Shown here: positions 1 to 11,800 of the stretch, one piece after another | How the letters are laid out: each line of letters starts with the position of its first letter | Numbering within the stretch: the first letter of the stretch is position 1 | Source: Siphlonurus alternatus | Lineage: Eukaryota; Arthropoda; Insecta; Ephemeroptera; Siphlonuridae | Direction: 5' to 3' | Assembly (NCBI GenBank): GCA_949825025.1 | Contig: OX463778.1 | Location: forward strand, 9,166,733 to 9,230,732 | Length of the DNA: 64,000 bases | Program-made: the position numbers and the translations under genes | The notes under the pieces: generated by a model | What the model saw: only the letters and a program-made list of their open reading frames with translations | What the model was told of the DNA's origin: nothing | Database searches by the model: none

Positions 1-783
1 TTGTTTTGTTATACCTAAATTTACAACATGATAATTTGGTCAAAAACAGTTTAATACTGAAAACTATACACAAACCAAGTAGTATATTGTTGAGATAGCC
101 TGTTAAAGACGTCCGTCTTATGAAAAATTTCTAGAGGAGACTTCTAATCTGTAGTTTATTATTTTTACAATTCATGAGAGCGTGCGCATATATATCATAC
201 CCATCATATATATAAGTGCAAATGTCAATTACTATACAGTTTAGAAAATCGTCGAATGACACAAACGGTCTTTGGAATAATATTCCATAATTAATTGTAT
301 TAAAGCACATACAACAATATTATATTCCTTTAGGTTTTATTGTAATTTTTACGTGTTTCTTCATTTATTACATTTTTTGTGTATTTTTTTCCGTTGGAAA
401 AAATAATCCAGGAACTTTTTACTCGATTTTGACCCTACAATACCAGGTGTTATCTTGTTTGATAAGGATGAAATTTGTTTTGTTTGGCCCTGTAACTGGA
501 GTCTTCTCTGTTTTAGTTATTAATATTATCATTTTCCTGTCTGATTTAGAATTAGCTATCATTTTATTTATAGTATTGTATGTACATGATGTGTGTGACT
601 GTATTTTTATTTTTAGATGTGACTTTGTTTTGTGTATCGCAAAGTTAGCAAAGATTTGTGGTGATTTTGTTTTTATTTTATTGATTGATCAATAAATAAA
701 CTTGATAAACATTAGAATAATTATAAGTTCTGTTTTATTTTATATATACTTCAGTTGATGACATAAATAGTTGATTAGCTAAC

Positions 784-792
<9 letters not shown>

Positions 793-816
<24 letters not shown>

Positions 817-817
817 T
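793..817. repeat. (AT)n microsatellite
   Basis: An uninterrupted run of alternating T and A, about 25 bp long. Confidence 0.9.
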
Positions 818-1674
818 TACTTGGACTTCTAAGCACTAACGAAATAATTTGGAACTTTCGATTACATTTTAAAACATTTATTTAATCCCTAGTTGAAAAA
901 TTACGTCTTCAAGTCATCCTTTACAATTTTAAACCTAATCTTTTCACTTATTTTTACCTCAAAAATATTATATTATATCTTCTTTGTTCATATAATGATG
1001 ATGAAAGAGAAAACAATTTTTCTAAAGTTTCATGCTCAAGAACATTAAAAAGATTTATCTTCTTTTTTTCTTCGATCAGAAATGGTGCAAAATTGGATGT
1101 AAAAAGAAAAAGAGACATGTTGGAAAAGCGAATGAAAGATGAAAATCATTCAAACTCGGAATAACAAATTAATTATAGAGTTAAAAATAGTACACTTATA
1201 TTGTTAATCAAACTTTTAATAAGCAAATTGATATTTAATTGTTCAATCATTATTAAAAAAAACGTTTAGCAACTCAATTTCAGAGTACTTTTTAATTATT
1301 TTGGCCTTAATAATGTTTTTACAATTTTTGAATACAAATTACATAATAATTCTTGCTAGTACTTATATGATTAACCTAAAGGTTACAAATTATCAATATA
1401 TTAGTGTAAAAAATATATTACTTGAGGTTCTAGAATCATTAATGGAATATAGCTCAGAGCATATTTAAGTTGAAAATATTTAGACTGAATGGACAATTTA
1501 TAAATGGACAGACAACCTGCATGAATTTTTTTTATTGCGGAAATGAATAGAGGGCACCAAATTATGCTAATCTGAATTATTTCAAAATTTTTTGAGACCT
1601 GGAACTATTTTTAAATTATTATTGAAAGTTCTGTAAGCTAAGTTGGCACCCCTGAATCCTTAATAAAAAGGATA

Positions 1675-2298
1675 AAGGCTTCAAGTCAGCTGATTTTTCG
1701 GTGTTCCCACCCGCTATACCAAACCTATGTAAAAAAAAAAAAAACAAACGTGAATTCGTTTCTTCACCAAGAATAAGATTTAGGGAAAATTCCTTTACGG
1801 AACTCAGGTCCAAACTGAAAAATACAGTAGATAATGGACAACATACATGAACAAATTTTATTGCAGAAATGAAAGGGTACCAAATTATGATACTCTGAAT
1901 TTTTTCAGATTTTTTTGAGACCCAGAACTATTTTTAAATAGTTATTGAAAGTCCTGTGATTTCAGTTGGCACCCCTGAATCCTTAATAAAAATGATAGAG
2001 ACTGGACGCCTATTGACGCCTCCAGGGGGCGTGGCCGCCTTTTCAATAATTATTTAAAAATAGTTCTGGGTCTCAAAAAAATCTGAAAAAATTCAGAGTA
2101 GCATAATTTGGTACCCTCTATTTATTTCTGCAATAAAATTTTTTCATACAATGTATGTTGTCCATTCAAGATTTCTATTTTTTACTTGTTTTATAACCGA
2201 GAAAAGTTTAAAAAAAATTTTTTTTGCTTCATTTTCAAGTGCAAGATGGACCTTAGCGACAACAGTTGCGCAGCGCAAGTGCACTCACTTGAAGCCTC
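1675..2298. mobile_element. Family B MITE inserted in family A, itself split by another A
   Basis: The ends read AAGGCTTCAAGT and ACTTGAAGCCTC and are flanked by TA at 1673-1674 and 2299-2300, a TA target duplication as in Tc1/mariner-type elements. The internal sequence matches, in reverse complement, the uninterrupted 287-bp copy at 54811-55097. Here it is broken by a 330-bp family A copy at 1835-2164. Confidence 0.8.
1835..2164. mobile_element. Family A MITE, innermost copy of the nest
   Basis: The ends TGGACAAC and GTTGTCCA are perfect inverted repeats. The arms stay complementary through the TTATTGCAGAAATGAA-like segment, and the centre holds GACGCCTCCAGGGGGCGTGG. The interrupted family B sequence reads straight across the insertion point when compared with 54935-54965. 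Confidence 0.85.
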
Positions 2299-2730
2299 TA
2301 TAAAACTGAGACGCCTATTGACGCCTCCAGGGGGCGTGACCGCACTTTCAATAATTATTTAAAAATAGTTCTGGTTTTCCAAAAAATCTGAAAAAAATTC
2401 AGAGTAGCATAATTTGGTACCTTCTATTAATTTCTGTAATTAAAATTTTCCATGCAGGTTGTCCATTATATAATTTTTTATTGCATGTAAATTAACGGAA
2501 TGAGTTCTTGGCTACACCATGGTGCTAAAATATTTTAATACGGTGAATTTTTTGCTCTCTCTTCATGGTGGACGACCACGTGGTCAGCTGAGAGATGACG
2601 TACGGGTGACGAAGAAGAAGTTGCTCCCGGCAGGATGACTGTGGTAATCCAGCCACGGAGAGAGCCGCTCTTCTTAGCAAACACGTGACCGCCACGTGTT
2701 CACGTGAATGTTGTATGAAGTATTAATAAA

Positions 2731-2916
2731 GGTGCGTTTCCATGGAGCGGGGAAAGCGAGAAAATCGTGTGCCGCAGCCAATCAGAGGCTCAGGATTTCC
2801 TCGCCTTACGCGCGGGGAGCGATTTATAGCTAATATGGCCGCCATACGAAATGGAAGCAAGTGCGCTTTTCTCGCCCCGCGAAGCATCGCTCGACATCAC
2901 TCCATGGAAATACACC
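2731..2916. repeat. CpG-rich foldback element
   Basis: The outer parts are imperfect inverted repeats (GGTGCGTTTCCATGGAGC against CTCCATGGAAATACACC). The inside contains CAGCCAATCAGAGGCTCAG, which recurs at 19501-19519 in a related element. There is no coding potential. Confidence 0.65.
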
Positions 2917-4027
2917 ATTAAGTGAAGGAAAATCCAGAACGTTATATAAGTACTTTACGAGTTTTAATTATTCGTGTGTCATTTTATAATTGTGTCAATT
3001 TATAATTGCCATTATAAAGCACATTGATGAACCTCCTCGTTTGACTCAGAATGACTCAACTAATCGATCGTGTAATCTAGCCAGTAGCAAAGCTCTGATA
3101 GTATTCTTTAATATTATATGGCTCTGATATCATGTTTTCATTAATATTTTATTTTTGACAGTGCTATTTTTTGACTCACTCAGATAAAATCCACCAGTCT
3201 GTCCACCTGTCTTTATGGTGTTCATATTGTCCACATTTTTTTTAGCAAGAAATTTTTCAGTTATTAATTAATTAAACTGAAAATTACAGCTAATTAGAGC
3301 TGCATTTTATCGTAATTTTTATAAATATAAAGTATATGAGATAAAATAATTATCTTTTAAGCATTAAATGTCAGACCATCACATTAAGATGGTTCAAGAA
3401 ACCTGAAAAAAAAAATATTAACAAAACATAGCTCGAGGCTCTAAATCCAAATATGCAATTAAAAAAAATCATTATATGCAGGTTTGTCCATTATATACTT
3501 TTCCTAAATTTTCAATGCATCTCTTTAATTGCATGCCTCTTCGGCGAACTGGGGATAAGATTATTACTGTCCCGAGGTGTACACTGAGAAGAAAAAAAAA
3601 AAGACGGAAGCATCTTATAACAAACATTGGAAAATCCGCGTACGTCATCTGCGTTTTTCGTTAAACACCGTCATACATTGATCTCAGAAACAATTGAAGC
3701 ACTTTGATAAAAAAAAATCCATGATGATCCTAATTACAGTAATTACCCTCGATTACAAAGAGGTACATAGGATATGATCTGGCAGTATTATCAAGATCAC
3801 CAGTGTAATCACCTCGGTCAGTGCTGAGTCAGTGGAAAGCTAGGAGAGAAAACCGCAGCCTCAATTTCTCTCAAGTAAATATCAGCTGCTGCACGAGGGA
3901 AAACCACCGTGCTTTCGATTTCTAGAGGTGAATTGCCTCAGGTTGTGCACCTTCATACCCTGAGCTGCTTGTTTGCAGAATTTATCCACTGTTAATAAAT
4001 ATAATTATAATGGTACGAATTACGGAG

Positions 4028-4345
4028 GAATGGAAAATCTCCATGATTTTTTTATTGCATATTCATGGATAAAAATAACTTTGAATTTATTGTGAATATT
4101 TTTCAGATTTTTTGGAATACCATCAAAATCGAGAAGAAAGACCCTGTGACGTCGCAGTCATGTAAAGTATATTCTTATGGTTGCATGTTAAATGTTCGCA
4201 AGACTATGACGTCACAGTGTTTTGCAGCACGATTATTAGGGTGTTAGAGAGGGTTAAAAAATCTTACAAAATACTGACATATTATGATACATATTATAAC
4301 TCAAGGTATAGCGTACTTTATAATTTAATTATCCAAATATGCATT
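4028..4345. mobile_element. Family D MITE
   Basis: Contains the family hallmark, an inverted pair of TGACGTCA-like sites around a short spacer (4146-4218), then TTTTGCAGCACGAT. The flanks are imperfectly complementary. Related copies lie near 7795, 16340, 17130, 41430, 46540 and 56755. The boundaries are approximate. Confidence 0.55.
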
Positions 4346-5888
4346 AAAATTTCATAAGGTTTTCCAATATCCAGAAAACTATATACAGCTTTTCACTAAC
4401 TACGGCCGGTTAGCACTAAACGTGGATATTAATGAAAAACTTGGATTTCTTACTTCGTAAATCATGCCCATTAATATTTAATTTATAAGTAAAACGAGAG
4501 GAAGTAAGTTATAAACAGCATGCAAGGTAAATAAATTACAATGACGATATCATGCAGTTGCATTTTGTGTATCTTCATTTACAGTTAGAAAGATGTTTGA
4601 AAAGATGACAAGTAACAATTTATAAATAAAAAAACAAACAAATAATTTCAGATTTACGACAGTTCTCTGACGTTGAAACGAAGATTCTCACATTTTTCCT
4701 GCAAAAACTGACATAAAACGGTGTCTGCATGATTCGGATTATCTGATCGACGACTGTTTTTCTTATCACTTATATTATAAGTTTTAAATTTACGGATTTA
4801 AGCACATGAATAAAATGCCTTTTAATTGGCTTGTCACATAATTAATAAATTAAGCAATTTTAATGAAACAGTTTTTAAAATAGAAATAAAAAGAAGTTTT
4901 AATTATAAGAAGTATATTCAAAACACTAAAAATCTCAATTGAAAAATATAATAAAAATTTAGCGTGATATATCATATGGCCATACACGCATTTGGCATAA
5001 TATTTGAACAATGTCATTTTCCAAATAAAATGTTAACTATTTGGTCTCACTCAATCTCAAGCTATTAATGCGAGACTTATTTTAATCTAAAACTGTATTT
5101 TTGGCTGAGCATAAAAATCTGAAGGTGCGGATAAACAATACGCTTCTTCAGTGCAAGTTGAATTAATTATGTGTTAATTTACACCTGAGAATTTACTAAC
5201 ACCAGAAACAAATGAGGAAGTAATTAAAATTTGCACCACGTAATTCAATTCTCAATTCGTGTCTTCTTCATTTCCATGTGTTGTTTTAAACATGAGTGTG
5301 AGGAGAATTAATGTGATTTCAAGGTACTCATTATCGATTGTTTGAGTTGTTTTCTCTTTTATGAGCTATCATCATAAAAAAATTATAACAATAACAGGTT
5401 AAGTACACGAGTTAAAAAAGTAACATAAAATAGAAGACACCATTCACTAAGACTAAGTGAAATCAGGCGCATCATAATTGCAGTGGGCGTCATGCAATTC
5501 ATTATAATGCACTTTTTTACTAGAAACATTCACTAGTGAGTCGAAGTCACCAACAAAACGATGACGTAACACATACTCAATTTCTAAATCATGGAAATAA
5601 ACGTTTCTAAAAATTAAATTTGATACATTATACGTTTTAATGATGAAAATAATTGTTTTTTATAATAATTTATTCAATTTAATGTATTATTAGTTACAAA
5701 TAGTGTCTGAAATTACGATTACGTCATAGTTGTTTCTCTGACTGTTACTTTCTAATTGACGGTGGCGCTTCTAGCGGCGACTGCTGGCAACTGAGGGTCA
5801 CGGTCAATGTCGTGGGGACTGACGGACCGTTCGCCATTAGTTCTCCAGCACTCGGCGGTTCAAGACTCCGCGGATCTCTCCAGACACC

Positions 5889-8800
5889 ATGGCGCTTGTT
5901 AGACTGGCGCCTCTTCTGATGGCGCTCATTTTGGCACCGGCTGTCATAGCTCGTGATATCTCAGGTAATTAGACATCACTTATGTACCAGAATATTCAAT
6001 TTTTGTGATGAGAGAAAATTATCGTTCTATGCGACAAATGCAGGCAGTTAATTAATTAATGAACTGAATGCACTGTAATATTAAATATTAATAGTAATAT
6101 TCGTGATTTTATATTAAATAATCTACACCATATAATCAAAACTGTGCCCTATTTTAACGCTAATTTATTTGTAAAAAACGTATTCATAAAAACATGAATG
6201 TAATATTTCCACTATTTTACATTATTACGTATGTTAGTACGTTATGCACAAGATCAATATACTTTAATGACCTTCAATGCTGAAGTAACTGTTATTTCAT
6301 AGGCTGTACATTAAGACAGTAAATTGAAATTGTACGTACGTAGCAGTCAGTTTTATTACTACTGGACCATATACATATTTCAATGATATAATTTAACATT
6401 TAAAATAAAAGCAATGTTACTTCTTACAAGAGACAAAAAATATGCATAACTTTCCTGAGGCTCAATTTTAAAAGAAACTCCGTGATGTATTACATAACTT
6501 TAATTTGTGTATTTATGAATTTGTAAGTTTTAACCATAATGATCAAAATATTTAGCATATAAAGAATGCTTCAAAGTATATATATTAATTAATGCAATTG
6601 AGATGCCAAATTTATAGATTTTTTCTGCATGCCAAATTGTTGGTTATAAAAAAGGGCGTGTGAGAGGTGTGGCTCAGTGCGTTTGACCAGGTCTCGTCAT
6701 ATCACCGAAGTCAAGCAACGTCGAGCGTGGTTAGTAGTTGGATGGGTGACCATTTAAAAAAAACACGTTTCCTACCCAGGGGTAAATCGTTGCGCTTTTC
6801 CACTATATGTGGTTCCCCTGGCTTTGGACCATTGCACTTTCGGTTCATTGACAAAAACTGCAGCGTCCATCCTAGCTGAGGTTTCCACGTTTCCCTCAGT
6901 CACAGTCAAATGCCGGGATGGATTGCAAGGCCGTGGCCGCCCTTGTGAAAAGAATCTGTGACAACGCTTAAGTTAGGGTTTCAGAAGGTTCGGGGTTTCA
7001 AAGTAATTAGTAAGTAGAAGTACCCAGTTAGGGTTTGATTAAAAAAAAAATAAGTATTTCAACTATTTTACTCTTGATATAAGCAATTGAGTTTTCCGAT
7101 TGAGTTTATAGACTCATGTCATCATGTTAAAAAAAAGGACTCTTCTTACATCTGTGACTATTTAAGTACATAATTGTGTATAACTGTATAGATTAATTGT
7201 TATTATTTATAAATGTTATAAAAATGCAAGAAAACCTTTTTTTTTAATAACGTTGAAATCCTTGAAACTCGACCCTAAATCAACACACATAGAATTAATA
7301 ATAAGTGATTATATCGCCAAGAAAGTAAAAGAAATGTAGAAAGTATTTGTGGTTAATGAGATATGTAATCAATTAGTTAGTATTCAACTGATGAAAGTGA
7401 CAAATATTATATTTCCAGTAGCGGGAAAAAAACATTCGCGAAATAAAAGTGAGTTTTTTTTTTTAATTTTCTATTTTCACTTTCTCTTGATCATAAATCG
7501 TCGGGCACAGAAAACAACATCGCGATTAAATCAGACCTGGCTTAATATATTGTGTGATTTGATCGTAGAGTTCAAGGTGGAGAAACCAAGTGGGTAGTTA
7601 GCTAGTTAGGAGAGCGTGGCCGTGTGTATAAATAAATTCTGTCAATGAAAGTGGATCATATCTGTGTTGCAGTCTTAACACGTTTTAACGTGTCAAGTTC
7701 TGTAGGTCTGATTGACAGTAGACAACTTGCTTGACTACCAAAATTAATATTTGCATATTAAGATAGAAGATTTAGAAATTTATTTTGTCAATTTTTTAAC
7801 CTTACAACACCCTTAAAATCAGGTTGAAAAATGTTGTGACGTCATAGACATATGTAACGCATTTTCCTAAAAGTGTTAAATATTTGCATGACTATGACGT
7901 CACTGTGTTTTGCAGCACAATTTTAAGGGTATGAAAAGGTTGGAAAAATGTAAAATAATTGACAATACATAACTTATATAAGGTCCTCTATTCAAATATG
8001 CAATAAATAATTTCATGCAGGCTTAATTATTTCCATTTGATTATTTGTGTATCAAATTGATCCGTAATGATACCAGAATATATGTGTTGTATAAAATACG
8101 AGGTTTTGATTATAAACTACTTTATGCTACATGTACACTCCTCGCCTCTGAAAAGTTTCCTTTTTCAGTCTTGTTAATCATCATGTCTCTTAAAACACAG
8201 AGCGTGGTGATTAACAATAAGGCTGCAGAAGTGAACTTTTCAGAGGCGAGGAGTGTATACATAAGGTCCAAAATTGCATCAAAATGTCGTGTTTTATAAA
8301 ATGATTATCTTCACTGTGCATTTATATCTCAATACAAATGACTTTCATTCTCCCCAAGGGTGATTCAATCTTGCGCAAGGTCTTCTATGAACCCCAACCT
8401 AAATAATGCATGGCGACAACAAATATAACTTTTTATCACAATGATGTGATGGAAACATATGATTTATGTTTAATAGAAATATTATTTGTGAAGGCTACAT
8501 CTCGGTCCTAGTCAACCTATACTCTACGTGGTGGCTAGATGTGCTATGAGAGCTACAGCTATTTAATCTCCCACCTCCAGTTATAACTAGTTACGTAATC
8601 AAATGAATAATCAAACATTAACGAATATAAGGACTCAAATTCTTAAACGTGTATGGTACGCTGTGTAATTTGCATGAACCCTATAGCTAATCTATCAGTA
8701 CCAAGAAGAGCCAAGGACGGTTTAGTCCCACACATTATATACGATCGATGGGTTAAACCCGCATGCTTAAGCTTTATGGAATAAATTCCACCTTTTATTT

Positions 8801-11800
8801 AATTTTAATTACGTTGCTTGATAATTACATTAGAATTAATAATAATATTTTTCACAGTTTTCGTAGTAAAAAGTTAAATTCTTACCTTTTTCCTGCTTCA
8901 AAAGGTTTACGGGTCGTTTCAACCCTCATCGCCTCTGGTAATGCTATAACAACATATATAGGATACGATATTTTGGTGTGATTATTTTCATAGCGCATGC
9001 AATTGTATGACCTACAGTAATTCAGACTCCGAATGTTTTTTATATCAATGACGAGCTCAACCTTACCATGAATTAGAAGCTCAAAAAATCAGGCATATTT
9101 TATGCTTAGTAAAATTTGGCTGACAGTCAATTGTATATTCTTGATGCTTAAATTTGACGTACGTAGGGGATTTAAATACCTTAAATCATGATTTTTAGAT
9201 GTTTTGTTAAAATCATAATATATATTATATATATGACATCAATTTAAGCATTAAAGAATTAATACACTGATATTTAGCTAAATTTTATTAATAGTATTAT
9301 TTCCCATGTTTTCTTATACAGAAGGTAAATTTTGTGATAAGGGTAATCTATTTACAATGCATCTTCTGTACATTTCTACCAAATTGAGCTTTCCTTACAT
9401 GGTACAAAATATGTTAAAATCACTTCCTATTTGTGCCTCCAGGCGGTCACGTTTAATTGTTTTTGTCACGTCTAAACACGACCAAACTCGTCCTTGCCTC
9501 AAAGAAGGTGGCCGCGTGATCGGGAAATTCAATTAGTTGAAATACAATAAGGTTCATTGTTACCTCATATGAGGGAGAAACCCAACCTTGAGGTAACATC
9601 ATGCTTGTCTTCCGTTTGTAAATATTTTGTAATGCATTTAAATTTAATTCAAGGATTTTATAGGTTATGGAGAACAGGTGTAAATAGTAATGTTAATTTT
9701 TATAATATTAATTTTATTACGTAATTCTTTTAATTATAATTATTAATCTGAGCTGTGTAATTAAAATTAATCATTAAAAGAGGTTATAATTTCAGGTAGA
9801 GCAAAGGAGTAACAATTTTATAGTTAATAATTTAATAAAGTTTTTTGTAATTACTGTTATTCATCAAATGCATGTGAATTATTATTCTTTTTGAAGCCAA
9901 AACATACAGCTTTAATTTATTAGAACACGATGTTTTAGATGTAATTTTCCACTGTTCATTTTTTGTTGTGACAGATTGGTGTGAGGTTTCAACTCTGCAA
10001 TGAAGTATGTACTGATTTTGCTTGCTTGTTCCAGCGTTCGGGTTCCCGTGTCCCGCCGGTGACCCCCAGCTGAACCGCTGCCTCACCCAGGCAGCTAACA
10101 GACTCGCCTACGACTACAAAATAAGTGAGTCCTTGGGGGGAGGGGATTTTTCTGTAATTTCTCTAATTTCAAATTATTTAATATTCATATAAAAATATTT
10201 GTAAAATAAAAATTAATATTTATAATTTTATGGAATTAATTGTTAAAAAAAAATACATTAATTTTGTCCCATGGATTTTTTTTTATCTGCGATGCAAGTC
10301 ATATGCAACGGTAATTTCATTATGCTTCACACTTTAAATTTAGGTATTTTTTTATAATAGAGGAATTGTTATTAATATTAATAAAATAATAATTTTACAA
10401 GCTGTTATTTTCATACGTTATTCATTTTTTAAAAAGCATCGATCATGCTTTGAATATATATTTATTTGTCGACTATTTACGATTCTCTGGTCTCCACACT
10501 GATACACGTTACCTCGTGTGCTGATGCATTCTCAGCCAAGTCGGTAAAAAGTGCTAAGTGGCTCGTGTAACAGTTCTCTGTTCGTGGAAGCTCTCGCAGT
10601 TTTTACGTTTTGTATGACACCGTGCGTCACGATGACACGTTCAATTAATTATAACAGCTGTGTCAAGTAGGAAGATAATGGGGGGCATTCACAAAGCACT
10701 TTGGCTACACATTAGCTTCGATTTTTACCCCTGATGAAATCGAGGATTAAATATGGTGCTAAACTAGGGGCTTAACATTTTATTAAAAATGTGGGTTAAA
10801 TAGGTGCTAACATATGTGTTTAAAATTACTTAGCATTGATTTAGTCCACATTTTTAGTAAAATGTTAAGCCCCTGGTTTAGCACTCTGTTTACTACTTGA
10901 TTTAATCGATTCTGAAGTGGAGCTGAAGTGCTTTGTGAATAGAATAGAATAATTTCTTTATTATAGGCGACGTTTGGCTCAGACTGAGCCATTCTTACAC
11001 ATAACCTCTATACAGATACGTACATAACAAACATATTCATATATATATATATGGGTGATCCCTCTCCCCAAGTTCACTATTGTTGAAAAATTGCATGGGA
11101 AAATACAGAATATTCAAGTAAGTTAAATAAGAGTTGAGAATAATAATTAATCATTTCTATACACTTTTATCTGGGTAAGAAGCTATTATACGTCTCTGCA
11201 AATTCATTTTTAATATATTCATTGATAATGTTTCTATAATTGACGGGGAACTATATTTTATAGTTATAACTTTGACTTCTCAGTTTATTATATATTTTAC
11301 TTATCTGTATTACTGATGTATATACTTAAATTGGCAAATGTATTAATTGTATGTGTAATATTAACAATAGCAACACAATTTTTAGTGAATACTGAGCTGA
11401 TCAGAAAATATTTCCCCAATGTTATCGGTAAATGCACTGTGCATAGTATTAAATATATGCAATATCGAGATTAAATATATTTAAACGTTTATTTATAAAT
11501 GTATCAATAAATGTATTTTGCATGGAAGGGATAGTAGCATTGCCCTGGCCATGCAGCTATAATAAATAGTAAAATTATATTTACAGTTATCATAATTAAT
11601 ATATTAATGACAAATCCAAGGACTTCTACATTTTCCATAAGTGAATGTGCATATTAAGGCAATTACTGAATTCCTCCACAGTAAACAATCTTGACACCAT
11701 GACTAATTAGGTCTCATGTGGTGGTGACTAACTGTCCCTGTTTTGCAGACTACCCTCGTCTCCGGACAGGCCAGGAGGCTCCCATCGTGATCGACGAAAT

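Larger units (their letters stand above)
1503..2466. mobile_element. Family A MITE, outer copy carrying two nested insertions
   Basis: The left arm (1503-1672) starts near AATGGACAGACAACCTGC and runs through TTTTATTGCGGAAATGAATAGAGGG. The right arm (about 2301-2466) ends ATGCAGGTTGTCCATT. Compared with the intact copy at 31973-32294, both arms are present but the centre is split by a family B element at 1675-2298. Such short, protein-less, near-palindromic elements are typical non-autonomous DNA transposons. Confidence 0.8.
1..5888. other. Upstream intergenic region, no gene recognised
   Basis: AT-rich DNA with stop codons in all frames and no exon-like GC-rich stretch except in repeats. It holds an AT microsatellite (about 793-817), the nested A/B/A mobile elements (1503-2466), a CpG-rich foldback (2731-2916) and a family D element (about 4028-4345). 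From about 2570 to 2710 there is a moderately GC-rich stretch with no open frame that I could interpret. The last 130 bases before gene 1 become GC-rich and probably hold its promoter and 5' UTR, but I see no clear TATA box. Confidence 0.7.

Noticed and set aside
429..695. 88-codon open frame near the left edge
   Set aside because: Very AT-rich hydrophobic composition, no GC-rich codon pattern as in the real exons, no splice or promoter context; most likely chance.
2108..2362. 84-codon open frame
   Set aside because: Lies across the nested A and B MITEs; it is an artefact of repeat sequence.
6690..6755. A functional 5S rRNA gene
   Set aside because: Only the internal part matches 5S; the 3' third is replaced by unrelated sequence, so it is a SINE head.
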